From: Acanthornis magna
Taxonomy: Eukaryota > Chordata > Aves > Passeriformes > Acanthizidae
Length of the DNA stretch: 64,000 nt
Assembly (NCBI GenBank): GCA_036785705.1
Contig: JAWUZG010000052.1
Span: forward strand, 992,001 to 1,056,000
Reading direction: 5' to 3'
The translations under genes and the position numbers were made by a program. Position 1 is the stretch's first letter; each line of letters starts with the position of its first letter. Under the pieces are notes generated by a model. It saw only the letters and a program-made list of their open reading frames with translations. It was not told where the DNA came from and did no database searches. Shown piece by piece: positions 45,301 through 60,300 of the stretch.

Positions 45301-48300
45301 TGAAGGAATAGTAGAAATCTACTAAAAATACTCTCTGAGATGGCACAGAGTAGACTGTGCTCATGCACCACCCTCTTCATCACTCTTTGGAGCAGTTCCA
45401 TCATTTATTAGCAAAAGGAGGGGGAACCTTCTCCATGGGAATCTCCCTGCACCCCTGCGTTTGCTGCCAGCTCTCTCCTCGAGCACAAAGAAATAATTAA
45501 AACAAGACAAACAACCCTACCAAAACAAGCCCTTCACATGCTTCTCCTGGCAGGGAGAGAAAAAACAACATGTCCACTGGATGAGTCAATGCACCACAGT
45601 GCTGCCAAGAGGCCCTGGGATGCCATGAGGATGAGCATGGCACCCAAAGGTTTATTTACTGAGCTTTCCCTGTCACCTCCAAGCTGGATGGCATTTGGAA
45701 AAGCTGTTGTCAGTCTGAGGATGCCTTGGCAGATCACTAAAGGTTTTCTCCTGCAGGTTAGTGGGACACAGCATCTGATCTGCATAATTTCTCCTCTCCT
45801 TCAAAATGAAGAGCTGTGTGCACGGACACAGGCACCCCAATACGTATCATTGCCCGAATTTTGGGTGTCAAGCAGGGACAGCTGAGCTTCCCAAAAGCAA
45901 GGACCGGGCACAGCTGCATTCCCCATTGCAGAGGAGCTGAAGGGTAGAGACAACAGCAACACAGGGCTTTTGAGCTTTTCCTTTCCAGTTTCTGACACTC
46001 TTTTCCATTTGCTTTGGGAAACTGATCAGGACAGGCTGGCCCATGGAAAGGAGGAGCCTCAGCCCTCTATAGACAAGGATCTGCTGCACACAGGGCTGAG
46101 GGCACGGTTTGTTATAAAATTTCAGTCATCTAAAATGATACTTAGCCTATGTTTTCACTTAGCTTTAGATTTTCTCTATGGAGAACAGTGAGATCTCCCA
46201 ATTATTTAAGCATCTGACACAGGACAGGGAGAATTACACAAGAAAGAATTATGGGAGAGACAGTGAGAAAAAGATGACAATAAATAGCATCGTCTCTCTC
46301 CATTAGTGTCAGCGCTGTGTTTGCATTTGTATGAAACAACTGAAAAATAGTGGCAAAGTATGAGCATTTGCTTTGGAGAAGCATTGGAAATGGGGGAAAA
46401 AAAATCACAGTGCTGGAGAATGAGCGAGCGAGAAGAGAGGGAAAGGAACCAAGTCCTGACCTCAAAGCATTATATATCTCACTTATTTTAACAGTAATCA
46501 ATTCTTTGAAGGACAAAAGGGCAGAAGGGAGAGAGACTGCAACAGAAACAATGCAATGCTTCTCCCTGGGGAACACAGGTTTGCTTCTGCAAGATGAGGC
46601 TGTGCCCCAAATCCTATCCTATCCCACCTGGAAAATACCCCTTGGTGCCAGTGACCCATCTCTGTTTGATATCAATATGTCCCGGACATGGCAGCTACTG
46701 TATGAAGAGCAAATCTGCCACTCGATTGTGGAGCTCAACACTCGTGGCAGTACTTGGACGCCTAACATTTGGCCAGACTGGGGTACCTGGTGTGCACCTA
46801 TTTATTTTTGTTATAAGGGCTTCAGGGCTGGAGATAAAAGCAGATAAACGTGGATGCTCACAAGCCTGGTTTATGTGTGCCCTTGAGCATCCCACCCTCA
46901 TCTGAGAGTCCTGGATTGGGACAGTGACCTGCAGCTGGGGATGAAGGATAATCCCAGTGTGGCAACATGGGCTGGGATGGGCCTCACCTGCTGCACGGAA
47001 CTAACCTCATCTCGCTCTGCTTCATAGATCATAATTTCTGATATTGCAAAACCAATATGGTGAGGGATTAAATGGGATAAAGAAAAGGCTGGAACAGAGG
47101 GAAAGGGCAAAGATGATGTGGTGCAACTGTACAAAACACAAAGTGGTCTCAAGGTGTGTATTCATGCCTTTGCCAGGCTAAGTATAAGGTGGCAAAAACA
47201 AAGCAATGGGGATGTGCAGAATTAGCTGCTTTCTGTCTGTGGGCGGCACATGTGATTCTGGCAGATGCCAGGAGCATCCTTAGCAAGTCTGTCCGGAGGT
47301 ACAAGCAGTCTGTGGAGCCCAGTACTGCAGGACAGGGTTGAAACTGTTGAAAAATAAGAGCTACGGAAGGAGATGACACATTCATATGAGGAAAGGGTTT
47401 TTTTCCCAGAGGCAGTCTCATGACGGCCCAGGATCAAACCAGCTCCCTTACTGTGTGACATGAAGCTCTGGCATCCTGTTTTGGAGGATTGCATTGGATA
47501 TTATTATTGGTTATTATAACTGGCTATTACTATTTATGATGGTGATGATGACTAATGATTTTGGCACCTCCTAGCCCAGTTTTCCCTTGGAAATCACACT
47601 AGAGCAGTCTTACCCAAGAGCTGCAGTTGAACATCTCATCAAAAAATCCAGAAGCTGGTGCACCATTGACTTCCCCCAGCCCAGGAAAATCTTGCTTTTA
47701 GGTCCTGAACAAAGTTTTCCTCGTCCTCTTATCATTCACTGCAAGCAGTAAGTGGGCACCTCTCCTTGCCTGAGCAAACACAAGTGCACGCCTCACTTAG
47801 CAGGGATGGAGCAGGAGAAAGAATGAATCCTGGTCTAATCCCAGACAGGGCTTCTGAACAGCTCGCTTTAAATTTTATAGCCCTTTTTATAAACAGTGGG
47901 AGCGGAGGTCTTTAATGTTCCAGGAGAGCACAGAAAAACCTTCACTTGGAGAAAATGTGAACCCATTTTCCTTATGCATGATTTAGGACCATTTCTATTC
48001 AAAGGAGTGCACAAGAGGCCCAAATATTTGCACTTTGTATTATAGAACAACTGCCATTCCTGGCTCTTTACAGAAGTAATTTATTTCAATCTCACCTTTC
48101 CTTGGGGGAAGAAACATTACAGCTCCCAGCTTGTCAGGGAGTCAATAAAACAGCAGTGTTGTAATGGGTCTGTTTTACCATTGCTCAGCAAGGTAACACT
48201 GGGGGAAAAAAGAGCATCCCCAAATTTCTCCTCTCGGACTCCCCTTCTTCATGGGTGCATTTACACTCATGCATGGGACCTAACTGCACGAGTTTGACTC

Positions 48301-51300
48301 TGTTTTTCTCTCCTCTATATAGGATTAATGTTGTTTTCTCTCGAAACAAGCCTATCTGCAAGGGTTTTTTAAATGTGTTTTTTTGTTTGCTTGTCTGTTT
48401 TATTGTTGTTGGTTTGGTTTTTTTGTAGGTTTTTTTTTCATTTAGGGGTATGGGCATACCCTGTCCACATACTGGGATCATCTGAAGACATCCTGAAGGC
48501 AATGCCATTCTTAAGATGGTAGAGGGCAAAATGCAAGAAGCAAAAACCTCTGTAAGCATTGGGAGGATTACACCTTGCCCAGCCGCTCTCTTGATGGGCT
48601 CTGCTGCACTAGCACTCCAGGAAAAATGCAAACAGCTTAAAAAGTCATCCTGGATCTCTGTCCATCATTAAAAACCTGAGTTCTACCCATTAGACAGTCT
48701 ATTAACAGTGCTCAGTGGAAGCAGAGAAAGAAAAGGTCCTTTCCAGCAAGCTATTCACATTGCCATGAGGTTAAAACTGCCTGTGACCTCCAAAGCTTTA
48801 TGTATTCAGAAACCAGGAGTTCACATGCAGTAAAGGTCTTCAGTACCAGTTAAAGCCCAGAGGTTTTTCTCTTCCTCTTAAAATGCAACGATGGCAAAAG
48901 GACTTGGAATTTATTCCCTACACATCGCCATAATCAAATAATATGCTAATGCTATTAGCATGGGACCTTGCATGGCAAATGACTTAGACTCATATTCTCT
49001 TTCAAAATACTAGAGTTTCATTTAAATTGGTCTCCACAGCAACCAGAAATGAACTGGAATAATGTCAGACGGAAATTTTCATGTCTGGGCATGGCAGATG
49101 AAGAATTTTGCTTCAGGGATGGAGGGGAGAGCCGTGAAGACAGGCTGACCCCACCAGGGTTGGTGGGCTTGTGCTGCTCAGCTCCCACCCAAACAGTCAG
49201 CACCTGTGATGACAAATGCAAGGACAAAATGAGCCTGCATGTCCATGAGGACCTCAAAGCATCCTGGTGGAAAAGAGATGAAAAGACGTGGGGTTCACAT
49301 AGAGTGAAGCCCAAGAAAGTTTTCTTGGTCCTCCTCCCCACAGGTGCTTTCTAAGTGGCCCCAGGGCAGACACATATGACAACTGGTTTCACTGATGCTG
49401 ATGCTGAATCAGTTCTCCTCTGTTAAATTCAAACCTGGCTGTTTGCAACTGGCCTGAGGGCACAAAGCTCCTCATCGTGGGCCACACTGCTGTATCTTGG
49501 GGTTGTACAAGCACAGACCAGGAAGAAAGTGATTGCTGCTGGCTTCCCTCTGTTACAACAGGAAATGCTGCTGCTTCCTTCATCTCAGCTGCTCATGATC
49601 TCTCCATGGTAAGCACTGTCTCCCATGAGGATCTAGGATGAGAAGGACCTGCAGCATTCTCTGACCTGTGCCCACCAGCTCATCACGTGGTTCTGTCCCA
49701 TCAAAAACACTCCCCAAACCCATTTGAAAATGAGCTGAGCTTTGCAATGCCATGGCTGGAAAGCTGCTGATTAGAAACTAGCCCTAATTTCCCATGAAAG
49801 TGTTTTCCCAGCTGCTGTACTCATCTTCCCTGCACTTGTTTCACTCTGTGGTAACCATTACATCAGCAGGCATGGTGTGATACTGTCCTCGTTGGGGCTT
49901 CTAGGCACTCCCCTAATCATAAAACGAGTATTAGCAATGTGTCCCACACAAATGTCTTCGAAAGCAATGTCAGAAAGTGGGAAGAAGCTCGCTTGAGAAC
50001 GGCTTAGAGTACAGGCAGTGAAAAGAAAACAACTCTGACCAGTCTCTCAATTCTGTTTATAATTATGTGGGTTCTGGTGGGTGTTAAAACATCTGTACTG
50101 GTTTGGCAGGGAGCAGGGAGTGTGGCTTGTGCCAAAGGCAAGAACTGGCGTGGGTTGAAAGCAGTGCAATACTTTAGAGTGGTATTTGCACTCAGAAACA
50201 TGCGGCTGGCTGTCAGTTCCAGCAGTGTCCCTATCCCCACATTCCCCATCCACCATGGCTTGTGCCCCTCTGGGACCATCCCAAGAAAGAGCTGAGGGTG
50301 GTTAAAGGAGATGCAAAGTGGGCTGGAGTCCTGAATCCCACTGGGATGGACTTTGGTCACCATCAGTTCAGCTCCATCTTATGTTGTTTCTCCCCGTGCA
50401 TGAGTGTTTCCACCTGGACACCCTCCATCTCCCTGCCACATCTGGTCATGCACAAGTAAGACTTTCCCTGCTGGATATTTCTGCACCGAGAAGCAGAGCA
50501 AACTCCCAGCACGGATGTTGCAATCTGAATCCTGTGCATTAAGCATGGGCTGGTTTTGTGGTTATTTTTAACGCACAGCAGCAGTAGAGCTGGGTTTAGT
50601 GGAGCAATGGAGCGTAATGCAGAGCTTAGCCCTCAGGAGACTCAGGTAAGGCAGATTTATCACAATCTCCTTCAGGGTAATACTTTTGGATTCTGGCATT
50701 TGTTGCCTGACTCAGGAACAGAATATCCACTGGCATCCAAAGACCAGAGCAAACCAGCCCTACCCTGATGCTTGCTCGTGGCTTGGGAACCATCTCATGG
50801 GCTTACTCAGCATTTCCTCACCCTGTTCCTCCCTGCTCAAACCAGCTCACAAAGTGTGGTGAGCCCATTCTTAAAACCCAGAAGCACCAGAGATCATTAC
50901 CCCCCCTGCAGCTCACCCATCCTTGCACCCACCACAGCTGGAACCAGCACCCAGAGCAAAACCCACACCTTCTTGCCCGGTGCCTCATCCAGTGCTTTGT
51001 GCTTGGCTTAGGGCCAGCTGAAAATCTTCTGACATCCTCCAGCTGGAAGATGTCATTTAATCAAAATAGGAGCTTGCTAAGGGATTGCTTGAAGCCAGAA
51101 ATTACAAGAAACCTTCAAGGATAAAAGTGAATTTTAAGTAAAAAGGGAGAAGGTCAAGGTATTCCAATTAATTCTCAGCAGAGTGGATTGTTTTTTGGGG
51201 GAGGATTGCCCCTCTTCGACTGAAAATCATAATCATGTGCATTTTAGATGCAAAAGTGCAATTCTTGTTTTTTCCTGAAATCCATTCAAATTCAGAATGA

Positions 51301-54300
51301 AAAGGTGTGAATCAAAATCAACACTGAAAGAGTACGAAAATGAATTCCAGAGGGAGTGAAAACGAAGATGCTGAATTTTCACTGCCTTTGAAAGGGAGTT
51401 TGTTTTGGGCTTATCACCTGCTCCACTTGCTGCAAGGACAGCATTTCCCCAGATTGCTTTGACTCCATACAGGCAACTTCTGAGCACTTCTTCTTCCTCA
51501 CAGGAATGAGATTTATTTTATTTTTTTATTTTAATTACTGGCGTGACACATGTCTGAACTTAGTGTATTTGGCTGCAGAGACAGATCTGGGTGAGATCCA
51601 ATGCTTGGTGCCCATCTCATGATTATCACCTTCATCCTTCATCTATGGGATGAAAAGTGGTATGGTGACAAATACACAGTACATTAGATCCATTTCTCTC
51701 CTGAGATGATGGGAGGAATAAACCAGGATGCAATGGATTTTGGCTACTGCCACAGGAATGCAGGGACTTCTGGGACCAGAGCCGACTAGAGGCCAGCCTG
51801 CTCCAACTTCCCAACTCCAACTGCTCTGGAGACAGCTGAGAACTTCACAGGGATCACTCATGCAGCAACGCACCCGCAGGGAAAACTCATTTGTGCGTCA
51901 TCTCATCGCTTGTAAACCTTATTAAAGCAAATATTTCAACTTATCTAATACGACTGAGGGCATTCTTGCAGCCATGGCAGTACTAACTCTTTGATCCACT
52001 TTATGCATAGAACAAACCACTGCATCACAGAGCTCTGTGAAAACAGGGTTGGTCTTCCCTTCAGATGGCACCATGAGACACCAGACCAGTAGCATGTGTT
52101 CTCATTACTGAGATATGAGTGGACTCTTTAGTACACAAAGCTCTGTTTGCCCAGGTCTTGGACAGCATGGATTTATCTCCATAAAAATGTTACTGGTGGG
52201 CAGAGGAGAGGGTCGTCCTGCCAGGCTCGTGCCAAAGAAACTCAAAACATTTCCAAGTCTCTACTCTTGAGTTCTTAGAGGTAGAAGAAATGGTGGAAGT
52301 GAGTTTCTGGAGCATCACAGAAAAAACAAAAGGACCTCAGATGCTCAGAAGCAGTTTTGTTGATGCCAAAGAGGAGATATAACGGCATTTAAAAACTGTA
52401 ATAAAGCTGTAAAAGCATGAATGAGTTTCAAAGAAAAATCACAAATCCACTCCCTTCCTCAGAATCACGGGAATGAGGAAAAGCCACAGGAGTCAATAAA
52501 CTGGGATTGAGATACTTAAAAAAAAAAAAAAAGAAGCAAAAAAAAAAAAATTTTTTTAAAAAAAAGTAAAGACTTAAGAGATACTACAGTGCTCTCCGGG
52601 AAAAACAGTCTTCTGCTCCATCAGGAATTTTTTTCAGACAAATCTCAAGAGAGGAAGGCAGCATTTTCATAGGATCATAGAATGGCTTGGGTTGGAAGGG
52701 ATCTTGAAAATCACCTAATTGCAACACCCCTCCATGGGCAGGGACACCTTCCACCAGACCAGGTTGCTCAGAGCCCCAGCCAGCCTGGCCTTGAACACTT
52801 CCAGGGATAGGACATCCACAGCTTCTCTGGGAAACCGATTCCAGTGCCTCACCACCCTCACAGCAAAGAATTTCCTCATAACAGCTAATCTAACTCTCTC
52901 CTCTTTCAGTTTAAAACTGTTCCCCTTTGTCCTACCCCTATCTCCCCATGTAAAAAGTCACTCTCCCTTTTTTTTATAAGCTCCCTTTCTATTTTCACTT
53001 GGAAGACTATGTGTTGACCAGGTTTTGACCCTAACACTAATCATCAAAGCAACCATCAAGCAGCAGAAAGATTCATCACAAAATTTATGGATTTCAAGTG
53101 GGTATTTGAAAGACTTCATCATGACTCACTGGAGAGCAATATGAACCGTCATTGCAAGCCAGCAAAAATAATTATCATCGTAAAGGCTTTATATCAAGGT
53201 TTAGTCTGCGCAGAGCACACGCAGGCTTGAGGGGACGGTTTGCACAGACAGCAATGTCAAACAAGGTGGGGCTTGGCAGGGCAGGTGATTAGCCGTGAGA
53301 TGAGGGTGAGGATGGAGCCACAGGCAGCACAACAGCCGCTCGCTACACTTTTACAGGTGATGAAGTATTTGCGAGTGCCCAGACACCTGCCCAACACTTC
53401 AAAAAGAGGATTCATTGTCAATTAAGAAAAAAAAAAAATAGCAAATGCAATGAGTCAGTCCACTCCAGCTTACTTTCAAAAACAACGGCGTACAAGCACA
53501 GGGGCAGTTTATATATTTGGCAGTGGAATGATGGAAGGTAATCATACCAAAACTTGGCACAAGCAGCTGTGCTGGCTGGGGTGGGATTAGGCCATGTGGA
53601 ACTGAGAGAACACATTTTTTTTCCACATTTTCATGTGGAACTGAGAGAACACAAATTTTTGAGATGAAATGTTATTTTCCATTTTAATAAACAGATATAA
53701 AGGGTGGCAATCAATCAAAGGTGCAAACAAGTCACATTCTTCAGCATGTGGCAACAACCCAATAAGTCTGAAAGGATGCTACATTCCCAGTAAGGGCTGA
53801 GATGAGCCAGAGCTTCACCACCCACTACAGAGCAGCTGGAGGACCTTTAGGGGCAGCCATATGAGGAGCAGCTGAGGTCACTTGGTCTGTTCAGCCTGGA
53901 GGAGAGGAGACTGAGGGGAGACCTCACTGCAGTCTACGACTTACTCCTGAGGGGAAGACACTGATCCACTGATCTCTTCTCTGTGGTGATCAATGACAGG
54001 ACCCAAGAGAATGGCCTGAAGTTGTGTCAGGGGAGGTTTAGGTCAGATATTAGGAAAAGGTTCTTTACCCAGAGGAGTGCAGAGGCAGCTACAGCAGGTC
54101 AGGACTGTGTCCAGCCAGGTTTTGAGTATCTCCAAGGATGGAGACCTAGGCTGCTGGGTTTTGTTGTTTTTTTGGGGCAGCTGGACTTTTTTTCCACACA
54201 GCTGTAAGTATTTGCTTCATCTTCTGTGGCTTACAGCGATTGCAAGCAAGGAAAAATGGCAAAGATGGTCCTTGGATGCCTGGTGGAAACTGTAACTCCC

Positions 54301-57300
54301 TTCCATGTCTGAATCCCAGAAAGAAGCAGCAAACGGTGAGCAAGTGGGGAACAGAAGAGATAAATAACATCTGATTTTCCTGGACAGTCTCATTTTTAAG
54401 CAATTATTTCAGGAGCGGTGGCCAAGTGTCCCTTTAAAGACCATTCCCAGCTTGGAGGGAACAGGTATCATTGCTGATCTGCCTCTGGCAGCAAATGGCT
54501 ACAGACAGGAGAAGAGATGCACCAAAACATCTATACTGTGCCTTAGTGATGAATCCCTTCAAGCAGAGGCTGCCTTTCTGCTCAGTGCTTGTGCAGCACC
54601 TGGCACAGCAGAAGACAGGTCTCTTGGCTACATTTACACTGTGATGGACCTTTAGAGATGCTCTCAGCCTTCCTGGAGCAAGCTGGGATGTGGAAAGGGC
54701 ACTCATGGGGAATCCCTGAACAGGTGTAACCCCACAGTCCTAAGTAACTGCCAATATTACAGCTCTGGTACCCCAATAAATAACTCAAAAATATGTTTGA
54801 CGAGCAGGCAGTAATTATAACTGAGGCATAGAAACCTTCTAGGGAAGAAGCACTATCTTTACAGACAAAATCAGTAATAAATGCCACAGCATTCATAAGT
54901 AAAAATCAGTCTGGAAACAAACCCTGCATGGTGTCATGGAAAGTTCACAGGAATTGTCAGCTTCGTGTCTCCTTCCTGCTCCATGTGCCTTCACTTGGAG
55001 GCTTTAAATGCTTTAGAAAGCTTTCCCTTCGCTCAGGCTTGGTTTTAATTGGAAATATAAAGCAATATAAACCAGCAAGCAAACAGGCATTGGGGTCTGG
55101 GAAATGAGAGTCTAAATCTGTCCTGGCTTTTAACAGGTTTTACAAAGCAGTGCATATAAAACCATGGTCCCTCTCAAAGCTTTGGAGGGAACAACGTGAA
55201 ATACATGGAGGGAAGAAACGGGGAAACACATTTACTGGGGGGAAAAAAGAATCACACTTTCTTTGTGTGATAAACTTTGTGTGAAAAACTGCCAGAAAAT
55301 TATCCATTGCAAAGGTGATTTTTTTCCCTTGTCCTCCAGCTTGCTCGCACATGCATTTTGGGGTTCTCTGTCCATTGCATTTCCCAGCCTGGTTCCTATG
55401 TGTTTGGCATCACCTGCAGATCCATGTCCTGTCCTGATGCCTGAGAAGCTCTGCAGACACAGATTCATGGCAGCTCCATGAATCCCAAAGTGCATGACTG
55501 GGTACATGGGCTACAACAGTCCCAAGACCCCTCTGGGAAATGTAAATGCAGGCAAATCTGAATGTGAGCTTCCTCCCAGTTGGCTGACACCCAAAAATGC
55601 CTCCCTCACCTCTTCCCCCCTCCCTCAGTTCTGCTCAGACAGTGTCTCTTCACTCCAAGTCCATCAGCTGTTTTTGTTTCCAAGGGCTTTGCATGGCTTT
55701 GTTTTTTGATGCACTGCTGATCTCATCTGCCATGCTCATTTTTCCACGGTCAGTAAGTCACCCTAAAAATTCCTCCATGACCATTAAACTAACAGAGCTC
55801 ATCTGACAGGGCTCGTAGCCATAAAAGCCAATTACAAAACAAAGAATTATGTTAAATGGGTTTCTGATTCTGGGTGCCAGGCCAGGAGACAGCCCTGGCC
55901 AGGGCTGAGACATGAACTGAGCTTGTCAATCTCTGCTAGGAACCCTGTGCTGGAAAGGCTGGGCAATGCTTTTAGTTCTAAAAAAACCTCAGACCTCTTG
56001 AACTTCACATTTCTTCCTTCTCTCTCAGCTTAAATCCCAGCCTCAGCTCAGCTAACCCAATGGGACTTCGGCCAGGAAAGGGCAGGATTTTCCCCAAAGG
56101 CCCCAGTCCTCCAGCTCTGTATTTATCTTTAGAAGAGGCCAGTTGGATACCCTTGAGCTGGGCGCCAGCTGGGAAACAGTCAAGAAGAGCGGGAGTATTT
56201 GGCTGTTGGTCCTTTTGGAAAGCTGAGCATAAATTTTCTTTTTTTCTGGTTGATGATTTTATTATTTGCAGAGAGATAAGAGCATTTTTGCCTATAAACC
56301 TAGTGCTCCCACAAACATCCACATCATCTGCTAGTTCCCATCAATGCTGGGTATGGTCAAAGGAGGCTCAACTAACACTTATTTTCCAATGGACTCTCTG
56401 GGATGGCAGAGTTATGGGTTTTCAAACACAAGGCTCACGTATCTTCTGGATTTTTTTTCGGTCCTATCTCTTCAAAATGTCCACAGTCACAATAAAAACA
56501 CCTAAATAAGAAAATCCTAAAAACTCCTAAATTTCAAAAAACCCAAACTGTGAAGAAAATCTTGATCTAAGCGTAAGAGATCTGAGTACATCAGATGCCC
56601 TGAAGCCAGAAGCTTGGTTTGCTAATCACACAGATACCTTAAGACCTTCTCCCTTGCTAAAACCCTCTGCATCCTTGCCTCAGTCCTTTTCTTGGCACCT
56701 ATATGGGCAGGAAACCTGCTCTTGGTATCAAGGACAGTGACCACCACAGCAGTATGGTGTTGACTCTGGTCCTGCAATGTTTGTGGGAACTCAGCATGCT
56801 GAAGAGCAGAGTACAGCAAGAGGAATAAGGCATGGAAGAATAGTAGGGGTTGATTCTCATCTGGTGTAAATGAAATTATGAAAATGACATCATTGGGAGA
56901 TCTAGCTATCACAAAGGTCTTGATAGTAATCCTGAGACAGGTGGGATTCATCTCAGCAGAGTTTTAGGAGAAAGTGGAAAAGAAGACCTGAGCTCATCAG
57001 TCCTAGTCCTAGTCCAATGAAAAATGGGCACTTTCAGGGTGCAAATGATTAGCCCCATTTTAGACATATTTTTCCATTTTCTCCCCAGAGGTGGACAGAC
57101 TATAACCACCCACACAGGTCTCACTCTTAGTGCCATCAATTCCCTCTCCAAACTGCCAGGGGAATGACAGCAAGGACACCCTGACCAGCTGGTAAAGATC
57201 AGCAAGGACCTCTCCTTGTTTCTGTCTTCTAGGAAGCAAAATCCAGGTCATTAATGGCACTCTGCTCTTCAGTGAACTCATCAGTTCCTGAACTATCTCA

Positions 57301-60300
57301 TCTCGAGAGGGAAAGAGGGAAAAAAGGGGGGAAAAGGCAGCAGGCAGTTAACTGCTCTCAAGCTGCTCCTTTGTGCCAACACCACTCCATCTCCGGCATT
57401 GTTTACACAGAAATAAAAGCTGAACAGTGTCAGATCTTAAAATAACTTGCTGTTTGTGGAGCAGGAAAACCAAGGTCAAGGAAGTTTGGAACAAATTTAA
57501 AGTGCCAGGAAGGCTAAGGAATGAACTGTGACTCGGGCAAGAAGGTGTCTGCATGCACCTGAAGTTTAACCAAAAGCCCGGTGCAAAGTGAGTTGGGGCC
57601 GCCAGGTCTCCCCCATCCATTCCAGCAAGGCTGGGCCAAACCTTGGGCTGAGATATGACATCTGCATTTGTCCTCCAGAGTGAATCTGCAGCCACAGCTG
57701 TTTCCCTTGTTAGGAACACTCGGAACATGGCACAAAAGGATGAGGGGCACTGATCCAAACGCCCTTGAGGTGTTCAATCAGTGGATCTAGACGTGACATA
57801 GGTGTTTTAAAAGAAGACATGACAGAGGTGTTTTAAAAGAAGACACGACAGAGGTGTTTTAAAAGAAGGTGCTCCTCAACACTGAGTGCTGAAAGTATCA
57901 ATGGGAACAGCAAGGAAAAGGCCACATCTGTCCGGATGGTGGGACAGCAGGTCAGACGAAAGGGCTCAAGGCTCCACACTGATGTCCCAGACAAGCTGCC
58001 TCCAAGTCCCAGATGGGGCAGGGGACATTGGATCTTTGGGCAGATGAACAAACGTGAGAAGGTGGGATATCTGGAGAGAATCCAACCAGATATGCCCCCT
58101 CCATCCCATGGGTCAAGCTTAACTCAGCCATACTCTTGTTCATGGCTTGTTGTTCTGTTTGCCAGGGCACAGACCAGCCTCCATGTGAGCTGATATCCAA
58201 GCACAACTCATACCAGAGCTTAAAGATGGAGTCAAGACCAACTGACTTGGGTCAACAGAGGCTAGAGAGTCAAGTGGGACAGGGAGGAATGAATTTAAAC
58301 TGACAGGGGCAGGTTTAAATTAGATATTAGGAAGAAATTATTTCCTGTGAGGGTGGTGAGGCCCTGGCACAGGTTTCCCAGAGAAGCTGGGACTGCCCCA
58401 TCCCTGGCAGCGTTCAAGGCCAGGCTGGATGGGGCTTCAAGCAACCTGGTCTAGTGGGGGTGTTGCTGCCCATGGTGAGGGGTTGGAACTGGATGATCTT
58501 TAAGGTCCCCTCCAACCCAAAGCATTCCATGATTTGATGAAGTCATGGCTGACTTGAGGGCACAAGGCACCACAAGGGCTGCCTGCTCCATTGCCCTTAG
58601 GTGGCAGTGCTGCCTGCAGATCCCAAAACAACACACAGCAGGGCCTGGGTGCTGTCAGGGACACAAGGACACCCTCACTCATCCCTCCTTGCCCCCATTT
58701 CTCATCCCACATTCCTCAGCCTCTGCACACTCCCTGGCTGGACACTGGGCTTATAACTCCACCAGGGCACAAGTGGGGAAAGAAAGAGGCATGTGCTGGG
58801 CACAACAGCAAGGAAGTACCTGGTCTCATGGCAATCAACAGTATTTCCCCTCTGCTTTGGTTCTTCCTGGCCATGGGAGAGGCACTGGTGGCAGCGGTGC
58901 AGGAGCTGTCATGTGGCACGGGCTCCCTGGTGTCCTGCTCCTCCAGGGATGGGGAACACTGGTGGCTTGGGAGTGTTTGGGAGAGGTGGAGAATGTTCAA
59001 ACCTGGTTTTACTCTAGTCTTGCAGCCTGCAGCCTCTTCACTGAGTTTTAGGCAGCTCCTGTCCCCCAACAAATCTTCAGGGGTATCTATGTTGTTTTCT
59101 TCTCTGGTCCATCTTGAGCTCCCTTTGTTGGGCAAACCCCCAGGTGAACCACGGAATCGATGGGGCTGGAGGTATCACTGGCCTGATGCCGGGACAAACA
59201 CGCTTTTGGGAGAGAAGTCAGGAGGGAGCAAGAGCAGCCAAATGTGCTCACAACACAGACTCGCAGGCAGCACGCTGGGGAACAGCCGGCCAGTGGCCCA
59301 TATGGGACCCCCAGCCAAAGCAAGCCAAGGGAGAGCAATAAATTTGCTCTCATGGGCTGGAAGGGGGCAACTGGTAGAGGGTCTGGGGCAGCACCAAACC
59401 AAAGAGAACCATGCTTGTGAGGTGCAGATCTCACCAGTGTGAGCAGAAGGGGACTGGCATCCAGAGGCTCATCCATTAAATTCTGCTACAATGAGCACAT
59501 CTGAGTTGAAGGAGGAAGGAGAGACACTCAGATTTCCATTAAACTTTAATGCTCAGCCCTGACCTATGTTCAACAAGACAGTAAAAGCCTTGGGATGGCT
59601 GGGGATTGATCCCTGTCATGATGTAAAATACCAATGCTGAGCCTTGGAGATTGAGTGGGGAGTTAGCCAGAGCCCAGACAGAAAGCAGAGAAATAAATAA
59701 AAGAAATTAAGTCCCAGATGGAAGAAAAAAAAGAAGACAACATGCCAGGACTGGGTGGGAGAGGCCACTGCTGCCAGACACAAGCCATCAGGGCAGGAGC
59801 TCAGTGCCATCCTTTCCCATGCCTTCCTCACCCTCTCCAAGGGGAGGGAGCTTTCAGCTCAGAGCAAGGACATCTACTTACCTGCAAATATTCCAATATT
59901 CCCTTCCCTGGTTCCATCTCTGCATTAAATCTCTAGCACAGGGGCATGAATGATGTGCATGAATAAGCTTTTAAACTCCCACTAGTGTGGGAACCCATGA
60001 ATCCAAGACCCCGAAAGAGCTTTTCCATGGAGAAGATAGAAGAGGAGCTCCAGGGAGGTGCTGGGGGTGGCACAGTAAATTGACATAAAGTTAATAAAGT
60101 TAGTGACTCCTTCAAAATAACTAATCCTTGCACAGGGCCCCTGCAAGGACACGCCCATTGCATGGGCACACGCTGGTTCATGAGAAATTAAACTCCAGGC
60201 TGCTGTAGCTGCAGCTCTGTCCTATTGGGGATGGGATAAGGAGGGGGTTTGGCTGAAGCATCAGCTTCAGAAAGGGTTAATGGCACATGAGATATGTTTA

